From positions 1 through 54,189 of the forward strand of contig CAYJPA010000033.1 in the NCBI GenBank assembly GCA_964371945.1: DNA of 54,189 nucleotides, written 5' to 3'. Below are positions 26,164 to 35,108 of the stretch, piece by piece (the stretch's first letter is position 1; each line of letters starts with the position of its first letter). The stretch comes from CAYJPA01 sp964371945. GTDB taxonomy: Bacteria; Chloroflexota; Chloroflexia; Thermomicrobiales; UBA6265. The notes under the pieces are model-generated. The model did not search any database. It was not told where the DNA came from and saw only the letters and a program-made list of their open reading frames with translations. Position numbers and translations under genes: made by a program.

Positions 26164-26305
26164 GCTGCAAGCATCAAGCTTCAAGCCTCAAGACGCAAGC
26201 CCCAATACCAGAGGTCCCGTTGGGAACTCATTCAACGCTGTGAGAAGCGAGGCTCGACACCCTGTTGCTGCTTGAGGCTTGCGGCTTGGAGCTTGCAGCT
26301 CGCAA
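26164..26305. repeat. Heptameric repeat, inverted arms (6 and 6 units)
   Basis: The left arm 26164-26205 is six degenerate heptamers, GCTGCAA to GCCCCAA. The right arm 26265-26305 is six in the opposite sense (TTGCTGC, TTGAGGC, TTGCGGC, TTGGAGC, TTGCAGC, TCGCAA). The arms are complementary with a 59-base loop. The element sits exactly between the stop of the sugar permease gene (26306) and the start of the SDR gene (26140). Confidence 0.85.
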
Positions 26306-27217
26306 CTAGCCCTTCAGGGCTCCGGCGGTTAGTCCATGCTCGAGGCGGCGTTGGAAGAGGATGTAGACGATCAGTGTAGGGATCATTGTGATCGTCATAG
26401 CGGCGAAGAGCGCGCTGTAGTCGTTGGCATAGCCTTGTTGAATGGCGAGGAATGCCAGGCCTTGCGAGAGCACGTACTTGTTCTCGTCCGGCATCAACAC
26501 AAGCGGCAGGAGAAACTGGTTCCACTGCCCGAGGAAATTGAAGATGCCCATCGCGATCAGGCCGGGAGCGGCCATCGGCAGCATGATATTGAAGAAGATT
26601 CGGTAGTGACTGGCGCCGTCGACCAGTGCGGCCTCCGCGACCTCGCCCGGCAACGATCGGAAGAAGCTGGTTAGAAAGAAGATCGTGAACGGCAGCGAGT
26701 AAGCAATATAGACCAGGATCAGGCCCTGATACGTGGCGGTCATGTGGAGATCTTGGACGAGGAAGAAGAGTGGAACTAACGCCAAAAACACTGGGAACAT
26801 CAATCCGGCCATGAACAAGTAGTAAAGAACCCGGCGTCCAGGGAACTCGAAGCGAGCAAGCACGTAGGCTGCCATCGACGAAACGAAGAGTGTTCCTGTC
26901 AGCGACGGCACGATCACGATCAACGAGTTCACGAAGTAGCGGCCGATATGCGCCTCGGACCATGCGCGCGAGAAGTTGTTCCACTGGAGCGAATCGGGGA
27001 AGTTCCAGGGACTGAAGAGGATCTCGGGATCGGATTTGAACGATGTCATGATCATCCAGAGGAACGGGAAGATGACCATGAGCGCCCAGAATGCGAGCAA
27101 CGTGTGGGCGACGCTATTGAAGACCCAAACCCCAGTGCGGGACTTTCCGGCCATCGATTCGATCTTGGGAGTCACCGCGCTTGGTTCTCTGGTCGGCTTA
27201 ACGGCATCACTAATCAC
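26306..27217 (-). CDS. Sugar ABC importer permease (CUT1, MalG/UgpE-like)
   Basis: A 303-aa inner-membrane permease with six hydrophobic segments after a polar leader of about 30 residues. The CUT1 hallmarks are ALMVIFPFLWMIMTSFKSDP at the first helix exit and the EAA loop EVAEAALVDGASHYRIFFNI; it ends LEHGLTAGALKG, the classic MalG-type tail. The start is GTG 27217, 12 bases after the partner permease gene. The stop abuts a heptameric-repeat element. Confidence 0.93.
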   Translation of the reverse strand: MISDAVKPTREPSAVTPKIESMAGKSRTGVWVFNSVAHTLLAFWALMVIFPFLWMIMTSFKSDPEILFSPWNFPDSLQWNNFSRAWSEAHIGRYFVNSLIVIVPSLTGTLFVSSMAAYVLARFEFPGRRVLYYLFMAGLMFPVFLALVPLFFLVQDLHMTATYQGLILVYIAYSLPFTIFFLTSFFRSLPGEVAEAALVDGASHYRIFFNIMLPMAAPGLIAMGIFNFLGQWNQFLLPLVLMPDENKYVLSQGLAFLAIQQGYANDYSALFAAMTITMIPTLIVYILFQRRLEHGLTAGALKG

Positions 27218-27229
27218 GCGATCGTCCCC

Positions 27230-28123
27230 CTAAAATTCGTAGGTCTCACGACGAGTGAGTCGCATGATCACGACGGAGAGGATCAACGTCAGAACCAGAA
27301 GAATGACGCCGATTGCCGAGGCATAGCCCCAGCGACTGCGGTCGAACGCCTGGTTGTAGAGGTAGAGCGCGGCAACCTCGGCCCGGCGGCCAGAGCCCAC
27401 TCCACCTCCGGTCATCACCTGAACAAGCACGAATGCGTCGAGTGCAAGAATGCCGATGTAGATGAGCGTGGTGCGGATCGTTTCCCAGATGAGCGGGAAG
27501 GTAATATCCCGAAACGATGTCCACCGGCTTGCGCCGTCGAGCACGGCCGCTTCGTAGAATGAGGTCGGGATCGACTGCATGCTGGCAATGTAAATCACCA
27601 TGTAAAAACCGACGCTCGACCAAACCATGACGGCCACGATCGACCATAGGATCGTGGTCGGGTTGCCGAGCCAGGCTCGTTCGAGTCCGTCAAGACCGAC
27701 CGCGCCCAGAACTCCATTGAGCAGACCAACGTTAGGGTGATAAACGTAGCTCCAGAGCATGCCGACGATAACCGCCGAAATGACCTGTGGGAAGAAGAAG
27801 ACGACGCGGTAGAACCCGGCGCCGCGGATCGCGTTGCTTCCCTGGGTGAAGAGCGCGGCGAAGGTGAGGGCGATTGTGATCGTGACGAGCGGCAGAACGA
27901 TCAGAATCTGACCATTTCTGGAAAGCGCTTCGATCAGGCGGGAGTCGTTCCACGCCCGCTCATAGTTTTCGATACCAACCCAGGGCTTGTTGGCGGAGAC
28001 TCCTCGCCAGCCGGTGAATGAGACATAGATCGCCTGCGCGTACGGCCAGAGCACGAAGACCCCGTACAGCAGAAGAGCCGGAAACAGAAACGGCAAGATC
28101 AGCCTGTATTTACCATAGTGCAC
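27230..28123 (-). CDS. Sugar ABC importer permease (CUT1, MalF/UgpA-like)
   Basis: A 297-aa inner-membrane permease: LILPFLFPALLLYGVFVLWP as first helix, TGWRGVSANKPWVGIENYER as the periplasmic loop, the EAA loop SFYEAAVLDGASRWTSFRDI and RRETYEF at the end. The start is taken at GTG 28123. An open frame continues to 28210 but would begin inside the stem-loop that follows the binding-protein gene, so the shorter start is preferred. It is the second gene of the sugar importer operon. Confidence 0.9.
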   Translation of the reverse strand: MHYGKYRLILPFLFPALLLYGVFVLWPYAQAIYVSFTGWRGVSANKPWVGIENYERAWNDSRLIEALSRNGQILIVLPLVTITIALTFAALFTQGSNAIRGAGFYRVVFFFPQVISAVIVGMLWSYVYHPNVGLLNGVLGAVGLDGLERAWLGNPTTILWSIVAVMVWSSVGFYMVIYIASMQSIPTSFYEAAVLDGASRWTSFRDITFPLIWETIRTTLIYIGILALDAFVLVQVMTGGGVGSGRRAEVAALYLYNQAFDRSRWGYASAIGVILLVLTLILSVVIMRLTRRETYEF

Positions 28124-28193
28124 AGGATGCCCCGTTTCTCCTGGCGAGATTGAACTGACAGTGAAGTCAATGTGGCAGCTCGGCTTGCCAGCC

Positions 28194-28235
28194 GGCGCGC
28201 GGGCCGCCAAATCCTAAGATCTGGCAGCCCGCGCC
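28194..28235 (-). promoter_or_regulatory. Stem-loop after the sugar-binding protein gene
   Basis: GGCGCGCGGGCCGCCAAATC (28194-28213) pairs with GATCTGGCAGCCCGCGCC (28218-28235), with a 2-base bulge, two mismatches and a 4-base loop. It starts 6 bases after the stop at 28242 and has no T-run. Such hairpins after malE-type genes usually protect the upstream mRNA and lower permease expression. Confidence 0.65.
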
Positions 28236-28241
28236 GAAAGG

Positions 28242-29675
28242 TTACCCCGTGCGGGTGTACTTCGGAATCGCCTCGTCTTCCTTGACCGTATCAGCCATTT
28301 CCTGGGCGAGGTCCTGGAACTCGGAAATCGAGATCTGCTTCTGCATCAGTGCAAGAAGCTGGAATCGCGTTTCGTCCTGCAGGTCCTTATACCAGCCCTG
28401 GTACCTTGCGTTCGGGAACGTGCTCTCGCCGGCCGCCGCGATCGCGGCCTGAGTGGATGCGAACGCTGTTCCGAGGTCGAGTCCGTCACCCGAGCCCAAC
28501 ACAACGGAGAGCGACTTCGTGTCCTCGGCGAAGAAGCGGCCACCCTCTTTCGAGAAGAGCAATCGCAACCATTCCATGCCGCCTGGAACATTCGCCGCCT
28601 GCGAGGGAACGATGAACGGCTCACCGGCCGTGGCGATGATCGCCTCGAACGGAAGCTGATCGCCGTCAAGGGACGGCGTCGGGGCGACGGCCATATTGAA
28701 GTCGGCCGGAACGAGATCGCCCATCTCGTTTTGCAGCCAGGTGCCACATGGGAGGAACGCGCCCTTGCCCTGAAGCCACTCGGCCTGAGACTGGGTATGA
28801 TCCAGCGCTTCCCAGCCGGAGAGGAAGTAATCCTTCTCGGCCAGTTGATAGAGCGCCTCGAGCACGGCCGTTGCGGAATCGGATTTCCAGGCATCAGGCT
28901 CGAGATTGTCGATCGCGATCGCCGCGGCCGGATCATGCTTGTAGAGCATTTGATCGAACATGAAGTTCTTCAGATATTGCGGGTGGACGCCGGTCGTCAC
29001 GAACGGCGCAACGCCCGCGCCCTTGATCTCTTCGCAGAACGCGAGGAAATCGGTCCAGGTCTTCGGATAGGTATAGCCCTTGGACTCCATCCAGGTTGAG
29101 CTGTACCAGACGCCAACGACGGTGAGCGCCCAGTTCAAGTAGAGCTGCTTGCCGTCGTACACGCCCGAGGCTTGCGAACCAGGCACGAGCGTGTCCGCAA
29201 AGATGACCCCCTCGGTGTCATATGAGGACGCGGCCATCAGTGGAGCCAGATCGGCAAGTTGCCCTTCGGCGATCAAGGCAGCCATATCGAGGTTTCCGGC
29301 ACCCGAGTTGTCGATCACATCAGGAGGATTGCCGCCGACAAACCGAGGCTGGAGCTGCGCGCCGAGACCCTGGATGCCGGCATACGTGATCTGAGCGCCC
29401 GGATAGAGCTTCTTGTAGAGGTTGTCATTGACATTGATGGCGTAGTTGTCGCCGAAGCCGCCCTTGAAGATAACGACATCGAGCGGAGCCGCGGGATCAA
29501 CGCCAAGCGGATTCGCGGCATCTTGCGCCAATGCGCTCAAAGGCACGGCGCCTGCGAACAGGGCGACGGCTGCTGGGAACGTAAGACCGAGCGCTGCCGC
29601 TCGTTGGAGTAGGGTGCGACGCGAATAATGCCCGCTTTCCGAATCGTGGATCAGCTGGAGAATTTGATCTTGCAC
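28242..29675 (-). CDS. Sugar ABC importer, substrate-binding protein (family 1)
   Basis: A 477-aa extracellular solute-binding protein of the carbohydrate type. The leader has a twin-arginine motif (HYSRRTLLQR, Arg 19-20) and an Ala/Leu core ending ALAQDA. The body shows LDVVIFKGGFGDNYA at the start, NPPDVIDNSGAG in the first lobe, PKTWTDFLAFCEEIKGAG, and FLPCGTWLQNEMGD, all usual in CUT1 binding proteins. The start is GTG 29675 with GGAGGAGG 6 bases upstream; the longer open frame to 30050 is not supported. It heads the operon of two permeases, SDR and SelA-like enzyme. No ATPase is encoded here, which is common for CUT1 systems sharing an MsmK-type ATPase. Confidence 0.91.
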   Translation of the reverse strand: MQDQILQLIHDSESGHYSRRTLLQRAAALGLTFPAAVALFAGAVPLSALAQDAANPLGVDPAAPLDVVIFKGGFGDNYAINVNDNLYKKLYPGAQITYAGIQGLGAQLQPRFVGGNPPDVIDNSGAGNLDMAALIAEGQLADLAPLMAASSYDTEGVIFADTLVPGSQASGVYDGKQLYLNWALTVVGVWYSSTWMESKGYTYPKTWTDFLAFCEEIKGAGVAPFVTTGVHPQYLKNFMFDQMLYKHDPAAAIAIDNLEPDAWKSDSATAVLEALYQLAEKDYFLSGWEALDHTQSQAEWLQGKGAFLPCGTWLQNEMGDLVPADFNMAVAPTPSLDGDQLPFEAIIATAGEPFIVPSQAANVPGGMEWLRLLFSKEGGRFFAEDTKSLSVVLGSGDGLDLGTAFASTQAAIAAAGESTFPNARYQGWYKDLQDETRFQLLALMQKQISISEFQDLAQEMADTVKEDEAIPKYTRTG

Positions 29676-30190
29676 GTTGGCCTCCTCCGAACATTTACGT
29701 GAGCCGCCACGTTGCGACTCAAATGGCAATGGGGCAGAAGGCCCCATTGTTTTGGTTGGCTGCCCTGGCGCGCATTCGCGTTGAGCTAATGCTCGCAATG
29801 CCGTCAAACGGATCTCCTCATCGCATCCACGATGCAATGTTGACGACTCCTGACGGGCCTCTTTCCTCCTTTGACTGGAACATCGATTGAGCAGAACGCG
29901 GCACTCGATTGCGCTGCAGACAGCCTCAGTTGTTAGTGTAATCACTAATTCGGATTCGCGGTACCCCTGAATAGGCAACCTTGCCGATGCCAAGCGAGGA
30001 GCGCCTGTCGAAAATGAATTCGGGCGATCAGACGTGCCGTGCACGGCCACGGCACACGTCCGTTGTTTGCGCGATCATCCAGGGATTGCGCGGGTTCGTA
30101 TGGAGAAATGGCCGGGTACGCGGTACCCCGGCCCATCGCGGCGCTTGGAGCCAGGTCCCGCGCCGGACGACAGACTAAGGAGGAAACGGA
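29676..30190. other. Divergent intergenic region with palindromes
   Basis: These 515 bases separate the sugar operon (left) from the cupredoxin gene (right). They hold a perfect 16-base palindrome (29933-29948) and two copies of CGCGGTACCCC (29957-29967 and 30119-30129); the second copy is part of a larger inverted sequence. No protein-coding frame is supported. Confidence 0.5.
29933..29948. promoter_or_regulatory. Perfect palindrome, possible operator
   Basis: TTAGTG-TAAT-CACTAA is a 16-base perfect palindrome about 260 bases upstream of the sugar-binding protein gene, in an AT-richer patch. The size and symmetry fit a dimeric repressor of the GntR or LacI kind, but no regulator gene lies next to it. 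Confidence 0.4.
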
Positions 30191-30985
30191 ATGTATCGTC
30201 GCGCCACTGGATTAGCGGTGATGGTCGCCGCGTTGATGCTCGCTGCAGGATTGATCACAGGGCTTGGCTGGAAAGCGAGCGCACATGGAGACGAATCGCA
30301 CCCATCACACATTCATACTGGAACGTGCGAAGCGATCGGGGATGTCGTCTTCCCGCTCTCGAGCGTGAGCGGCGATTTCGAGGTCGAGGGCGTTGCTTCC
30401 GCGGGCGCGGAAGCGGTTGGTGCGCCCTCGGCGATCCCGGTTGACGCTGGTGTCACCAAAGTTGCGGCTCCGCTGGCCGACATTGTGGCCGGCGGTCACA
30501 CGATCGTGGTTCATGAGAGCACGGAAAACATCGGCAACTACATCGCTTGCGGCGATGTCGGTGGGGTCATGCTTGGCGAGAGCGATCTTCCGATTGGTCT
30601 CGGCGAGCTCAACGAGTCCGGCTACAGCGGCATTGCCTGGCTGCATGACAACGGCGAAGGCACAACGAATGTCTCGATCTTTTTGACCTCTCCAGGTGAA
30701 GAAGGCGCAGAAGGCGATGGCGGTTCAACCGCGGCAGGCGAAGCCGCGATCGAGATCAAGGACTTCGCCTTTAGCGTTCCATCGCTCGAGATCGCGGCCG
30801 GAACAACCGTTACCTGGACCAATGCCGACTCGGCACCGCATACGGTAAGTCAGTCCGGCGGCGGGTTCGAATCCGGCAAGATCGATCCGGGCGGAACTTT
30901 CAGCTTCACCTTCGATACTCCCGGCACCTACGAGTACTTCTGCCAGTTCCACGCGAACATGAAGGCGACAATCATCGTCACGTAA
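30191..30985 (+). CDS. Secreted protein: unknown His-rich domain plus cupredoxin
   Basis: A 264-aa exported protein. The Sec signal (residues 1-32) ends before HGDESHPSHIH. The middle domain, about 140 residues, has HPSHIHTGTC, DIVAGGHTIVVHES, an ACG cysteine and SGYSGIAWLHDN; the next gene encodes the same domain alone. After an acidic Gly/Ala linker comes a plastocyanin-like domain (about 190-264) with the type-1 copper ligands His in SAPHTVS and Cys-His-Met in FCQFHANM. The role is probably electron transfer or copper handling outside the membrane. ATG 30191 has a strong AAGGAGGAAA upstream, and a strong terminator follows. Confidence 0.85.
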   Translation: MYRRATGLAVMVAALMLAAGLITGLGWKASAHGDESHPSHIHTGTCEAIGDVVFPLSSVSGDFEVEGVASAGAEAVGAPSAIPVDAGVTKVAAPLADIVAGGHTIVVHESTENIGNYIACGDVGGVMLGESDLPIGLGELNESGYSGIAWLHDNGEGTTNVSIFLTSPGEEGAEGDGGSTAAGEAAIEIKDFAFSVPSLEIAAGTTVTWTNADSAPHTVSQSGGGFESGKIDPGGTFSFTFDTPGTYEYFCQFHANMKATIIVT

Positions 30986-31012
30986 TCTGGCCCGAATTGA
31001 CCAGAACATAAG

Positions 31013-31045
31013 TGACGGGCCGGCGTGATGCCGGCCCGTCATTTT
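31013..31045 (+). terminator. Rho-independent terminator after the cupredoxin gene
   Basis: TGACGGGCCGGC (31013-31024), loop GTGAT, then GCCGGCCCGTCA (31030-31041) and TTTTG. The stem is 12 perfect pairs and starts 27 bases after the stop codon. Confidence 0.9.
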
Positions 31046-31204
31046 GTTCGTTCCCTGACCAGTTTCTGAGGGCAGCATGATCCGTTCGGGCGTTCGGGCG
31101 TTTGGTCCTGTACCCAATTCGTACGGCCAACGTCGTCGAATGCTTGCAGAAACGGTTCATCAGCATTACGCGCTCGAACCGGATATTTAGGAGGGGCCGG
31201 AACA

Positions 31205-31762
31205 ATGCGAAATCGAAGCATCACGTCGTGGGCGGCGGTCGCCGCCGCATTCATGTTGATGGCGGGAGTGGTCTTGGGATTTGGCGGATCCGTGTCAGCC
31301 CTGGATATGGCGATGGCATCCCATCCCGCTCATATCCATGTTGGCGAGTGCGCCACAGCCGCGGAAGTCGTATTTCCGCTCTCGAATGTCGGTGACGAAT
31401 TCAACATGGATGGCACTCCGATGGCCGGCATGGGCGGAATGCTGGGCCCGGCGCCGGCGATTCCGGTCGAGGCCGGCGTGGCCGCGGTTCAGGCGGCGCT
31501 TGCGGACATCGTTGCCGGCGGCCACTCGATCGTTCTCCATGAGGGCGACCTGAACATCGCGAATTACATCACTTGCGGCGCGATCGGCGGCACGATGTTG
31601 GGCGAACGTGATCTAAGGGTCGGTCTCGCCCCGCTCAACGACTCAGGATACAGCGGCATCGCGTGGCTGCATGACAACCTCAAGGGCACGACCACGGTCT
31701 ACATCTTCGTCAACCATAGCGGCGGAATGATGGGCGTTGGAATGGCTACTCCGACCTCATAG
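31205..31762 (+). CDS. Secreted paralogue with the His-rich domain only
   Basis: A 185-aa exported protein: Sec signal (to about residue 36), then MASHPAHIHVGEC, VVFPLSNV, AIPVEAGVAAVQAALADIVA, GGHSIVLHEG, an ITCG cysteine, GTMLGERDLRVGL and NDSGYSGIAWLHDN, the same order and spacing as the domain in the preceding gene. It lacks the cupredoxin. The C-terminus is short and Met/Gly-rich (GGMMGVGM), which could help bind copper. ATG 31205 has AGGAGGGG upstream. It is transcribed independently, since a strong terminator lies between the two genes. No named family is recognised. Confidence 0.8.
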   Translation: MRNRSITSWAAVAAAFMLMAGVVLGFGGSVSALDMAMASHPAHIHVGECATAAEVVFPLSNVGDEFNMDGTPMAGMGGMLGPAPAIPVEAGVAAVQAALADIVAGGHSIVLHEGDLNIANYITCGAIGGTMLGERDLRVGLAPLNDSGYSGIAWLHDNLKGTTTVYIFVNHSGGMMGVGMATPTS

Positions 31763-32141
31763 AGTCTCGTTGCATCGATTGTGCAAAGGATCACTTCAAC
31801 AGGCCGGGGTCCCTTGTGCGCTAGGGGCCGGGGCGACGCGTTTTTAGTCGTAACGCACAACAAGCTGATCCATTTCTGGATGCATTGCACAACTCATAAG
31901 AGGTTTTGCACTTTTCTGCGCCGCCGGGAGGCGCGCCTGGGATAGGTGTACCAGTTCGCCAACCAAGGACTGTGAATTTCGTTCAACACGGGTTCGAATC
32001 GTTTCACCCTATGCTATGCTGCCCTCCGTGTGCGTTCGGCGCGCGGGTGTTTGCTGCCCGATTTTCGGCCACCCGCATGCAACGAATCGAGAGCGCCCGG
32101 CGACCCATTAAGTCCGGGCGGTCTGTTCATCAGAGGAGCAC
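31763..32141 (+). other. Intergenic region before sucA, weak hairpin
   Basis: A bulged hairpin CCGGGGTCCCT...AGGGGCCGG followed by TTTTT (about 31803-31846) could end the preceding transcript. The rest must hold the sucAB promoter; hexamers near 32010 (CTATGC repeats) are suggestive but not convincing. A GGTTCGAATC string at about 31988 is not part of a tRNA. Confidence 0.4.
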
Positions 32142-35105
32142 ATGAGCGACCTACGCGCGTTTTTCGGACCGAATGCCGGGTACGTGCTGGAGCTCTACGA
32201 CAGTTTTCTCGCCGACCCCGCCTCTGTCGATGCCGAGAGCCAAGCTTTTTTCGCGACGCTTGATCCGGCGGAGGTTGCGGCGGCACTTGCTCCCGCCGCC
32301 GGCGCAACTGTTGCAGCTTCAGCAGCTCAAGCCGCAACTGTCGTCGACATCAAGCGAATCGTTGGCGCGGCCGCGTTGGCGCAGGCAGTGCGGGAGTACG
32401 GGCATCTCGGCGCCAGCATCGATCCGCTCGGAACCCGTCTACCCGGCGCGCCCGAGCTCGACCCTTCGTTCCACGGCATCGCCGAGTCCGATTTGTACTC
32501 AATGCCGGCCGCGGTGGTTGGCGGCCCGGCGGCGGATGGCGCCTCGACGGCAGCAGAAGCGATCGCCCGGCTGCGAGCCATCTACATGGGCGCGGCGGGA
32601 TTTGATTTCGATCACATTCAGGAGGCCGAAGAGCGACTTTGGCTGACCGATGCGGTCGAATCCCGGACATTTGCCGCGCCGCTTGAAGCGGCGACGAAAC
32701 GTGCCCTGCTCCGGCGGCTCACTCAGGTCGAGGCATTCGAAAAATTCCTGCACCAGACCTATCTCGGCGCCAAGCGCTTTTCCATCGAAGGCAACGACGT
32801 TCTGGTTCCGATCCTGGACGAGCTCGTGCACACCGCCGCCGCGAGCGGCACGCGCGAGATCGTGATCGGGATGGCCCATCGGGGTCGTCTCAATGTGATG
32901 ACGCACGTGCTGAGCAAGCCGTACGCCGCGATCATCTCGGCCTTTGAAGGCAAGAAGAAGCAGACCGCCGGCGTCGCAAAGAATCTGAACGATACCGATC
33001 CTGCCGATGACTGGACCGGCGACGTAAAATATCACCTCGGTGCGCGGTTGCTTCGTGGACAGCACGGTATGGCCGTCGAGGTGCCCATGGTGCTCGCGCC
33101 CAACCCGAGCCACCTCGAGGCGGTCAATCCCGTGGTTGAAGGCATGGTCCGGGCGTCGCAGGACATTTGCGATCGAGCCGGCGCGCCGGATCGCGATGCT
33201 CACGCGAGCGTGGCAATCGCGCTGCACGGCGACGCCGCCTTCCCCGGTCAGGGAGTAGTCGCCGAAACGCTGAACCTGGCCAGCCTGCGCGGATACACCA
33301 CCGGCGGCACCATCCACATCATCGTCAACAATCAGATCGGGTTCACCACGAATCCGAACGACTCACGCTCGACACTCTACGCGAGCGATCTGGCCAAGGG
33401 ATTCGAAATTCCGATTATTCACGTCAACGCGGACGATCCTGAAGCCTGTTTGATGGCGACCCGGGTGGCTATGGCCTACCGTGAACGGTTCGGCAAGGAT
33501 TTCCTGATCGATCTCGTTGGATACCGCCGGTGGGGCCACAACGAGGGCGACGAGCCGCTCTTCACACAGCCAAAGATGTATGAGCTGATCTCGAAACATC
33601 CGACGGTGCGCCAACGATGGGGCGAACGCCTCGTTGCCGAAGGAGTCGTCTCGCCGGAGGAGCCAGCGGATTTCCTGAAAGAAGCGATGGACCGGCTCGC
33701 CGGGGTTCGCCGTTCGGTGACGGACGGAACCGCTCTCGTTGATGATGAGCTTCCACCACCAAGTCCACGGCGCGAAGTCGATACTGCTGTTCCGGTCGAG
33801 CAACTTCGGCGATTTCACGATGCGATTCACAAGCTGCCCGCCGATTTTACGATGAGCCCCAAACTGGCTCGTCAGTGGGATCGCCGCGCGGCGATTCTCG
33901 ATACGCCGGACGGCAAGCTGGATTGGGCTCATGCCGAGACGATGGCCTTTGCCGCCATTATCTCGGACGGTATCCCGATCCGGCTTTCCGGTCAGGACGC
34001 CGAACGTGGAACGTTCAGTCATCGGCATCTGGTACTGCACGATCCCGTAACCGACAAGACCGATGTGCCATTGCTGCGATTGCCGGAAGCCAAGGCCTCG
34101 TTCGAGGTCATTAACAGTCCTCTATCGGAAAATGCAGCGCTCGGCTTCGAATATGGCTACAGCGTGCAAGCGCCGGGACGGCTGGTGATCTGGGAAGCGC
34201 AATTCGGAGACTTTTCAAACGGCGCGCAGATCATCATCGACCAGTTCATCGTGGCGGCGCGCGCGAAATGGCGTCAGGAGCCGGCGCTCGTGATGCTTCT
34301 GCCTCACGGGTACGAGGGCCAAGGTCCCGAGCATTCCAGCGCCCGGCTCGAGCGCTACCTGCAACTGGCGGCATCGGACAGCCTGAGAGTCGCGAACTGC
34401 ACGACGTCCGCGCAGTATTTCCATCTTTTGCGACGACAAGCGGGCCTACTCGCACTCGATCCCCGGCCACTGATCGTCATGTCGCCGAAGAGCCTGCTTC
34501 GCAATCCGCTCGCTGCTTCTGGTATCGACGACCTCGCAAATGGCACCTTCAAGCCTGTGATCGACGATCCGCTGGCAGAAAGTCGCGAGAACGAGATCAC
34601 TCGCCTCATTCTTTGCAGCGGCAAGGTCGCGATTGATCTCGAAAACTCGAAAGCCCGAACGACCACGCCGGGAGTGGCGATCGCGAGAGTCGAGCAGCTC
34701 GCCCCATTCCAGAACAGCGCGCTGCGAACGGTCATTGGTCGTTACCCGAATCTGCGCGATCTTGTCTGGCTCCAGGAAGAGCCGAAAAACATGGGCGCCT
34801 GGGCTTATATGGATAGTCGCCTCCGCGAGCTCGTGCACGAGCAAGGTCTCGATGTTCGCTATCTCGGGCGGGTCGAGCGCTCCAGTCCCGCGGAAGGCTC
34901 GCTCGATCTCCATCTGGACGAACAGGAGAGGATCGTGGCGGAAGCGTTCGCAAACGTGCCGGAGATGGCTTCAGCCGGCCGCGGCCGCGGCACCAAAAAG
35001 AACGGCGTCGTCAACGGCGCCCACGATGGAAAGGTCGCCAATGGGTCGACTGAACCCACTGAGAAAGCGACAGTGAAGGCCTCAACAGCAAAGAGCAGGA
35101 GTTAA
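32142..35105 (+). CDS. sucA: 2-oxoglutarate dehydrogenase E1 component
   Basis: A 987-aa thiamine-diphosphate enzyme that decarboxylates 2-oxoglutarate and reductively succinylates the E2 lipoyl group (TCA cycle). The N-terminal E1 helix (LELYDSFLADPASVD) is followed by an Ala-rich linker and AVREYGHLGASIDPLG. Catalytic parts include GMAHRGRLNVMTHVLSKP, APNPSHLEAVNPVVEG, the ThDP/Mg loop ALHGDAAFPGQGVVAETLNL, VNNQIGFTTNP and GYRRWGHNEGDEPLFTQP; the pyrimidine domain has FSHRHLVLHDP and PHGYEGQGPEHSSARLER. The C-terminal 50 residues are a charged low-complexity tail. sucB follows after 3 bases. Confidence 0.96.
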   Translation: MSDLRAFFGPNAGYVLELYDSFLADPASVDAESQAFFATLDPAEVAAALAPAAGATVAASAAQAATVVDIKRIVGAAALAQAVREYGHLGASIDPLGTRLPGAPELDPSFHGIAESDLYSMPAAVVGGPAADGASTAAEAIARLRAIYMGAAGFDFDHIQEAEERLWLTDAVESRTFAAPLEAATKRALLRRLTQVEAFEKFLHQTYLGAKRFSIEGNDVLVPILDELVHTAAASGTREIVIGMAHRGRLNVMTHVLSKPYAAIISAFEGKKKQTAGVAKNLNDTDPADDWTGDVKYHLGARLLRGQHGMAVEVPMVLAPNPSHLEAVNPVVEGMVRASQDICDRAGAPDRDAHASVAIALHGDAAFPGQGVVAETLNLASLRGYTTGGTIHIIVNNQIGFTTNPNDSRSTLYASDLAKGFEIPIIHVNADDPEACLMATRVAMAYRERFGKDFLIDLVGYRRWGHNEGDEPLFTQPKMYELISKHPTVRQRWGERLVAEGVVSPEEPADFLKEAMDRLAGVRRSVTDGTALVDDELPPPSPRREVDTAVPVEQLRRFHDAIHKLPADFTMSPKLARQWDRRAAILDTPDGKLDWAHAETMAFAAIISDGIPIRLSGQDAERGTFSHRHLVLHDPVTDKTDVPLLRLPEAKASFEVINSPLSENAALGFEYGYSVQAPGRLVIWEAQFGDFSNGAQIIIDQFIVAARAKWRQEPALVMLLPHGYEGQGPEHSSARLERYLQLAASDSLRVANCTTSAQYFHLLRRQAGLLALDPRPLIVMSPKSLLRNPLAASGIDDLANGTFKPVIDDPLAESRENEITRLILCSGKVAIDLENSKARTTTPGVAIARVEQLAPFQNSALRTVIGRYPNLRDLVWLQEEPKNMGAWAYMDSRLRELVHEQGLDVRYLGRVERSSPAEGSLDLHLDEQERIVAEAFANVPEMASAGRGRGTKKNGVVNGAHDGKVANGSTEPTEKATVKASTAKSRS

Positions 35106-35108
35106 CAG

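Noticed and set aside
31980..32000. GGTTCGAATC string resembling a tRNA T-loop
   Set aside because: No acceptor or anticodon stems pair around it; a similar string at 30865 lies within the cupredoxin gene.
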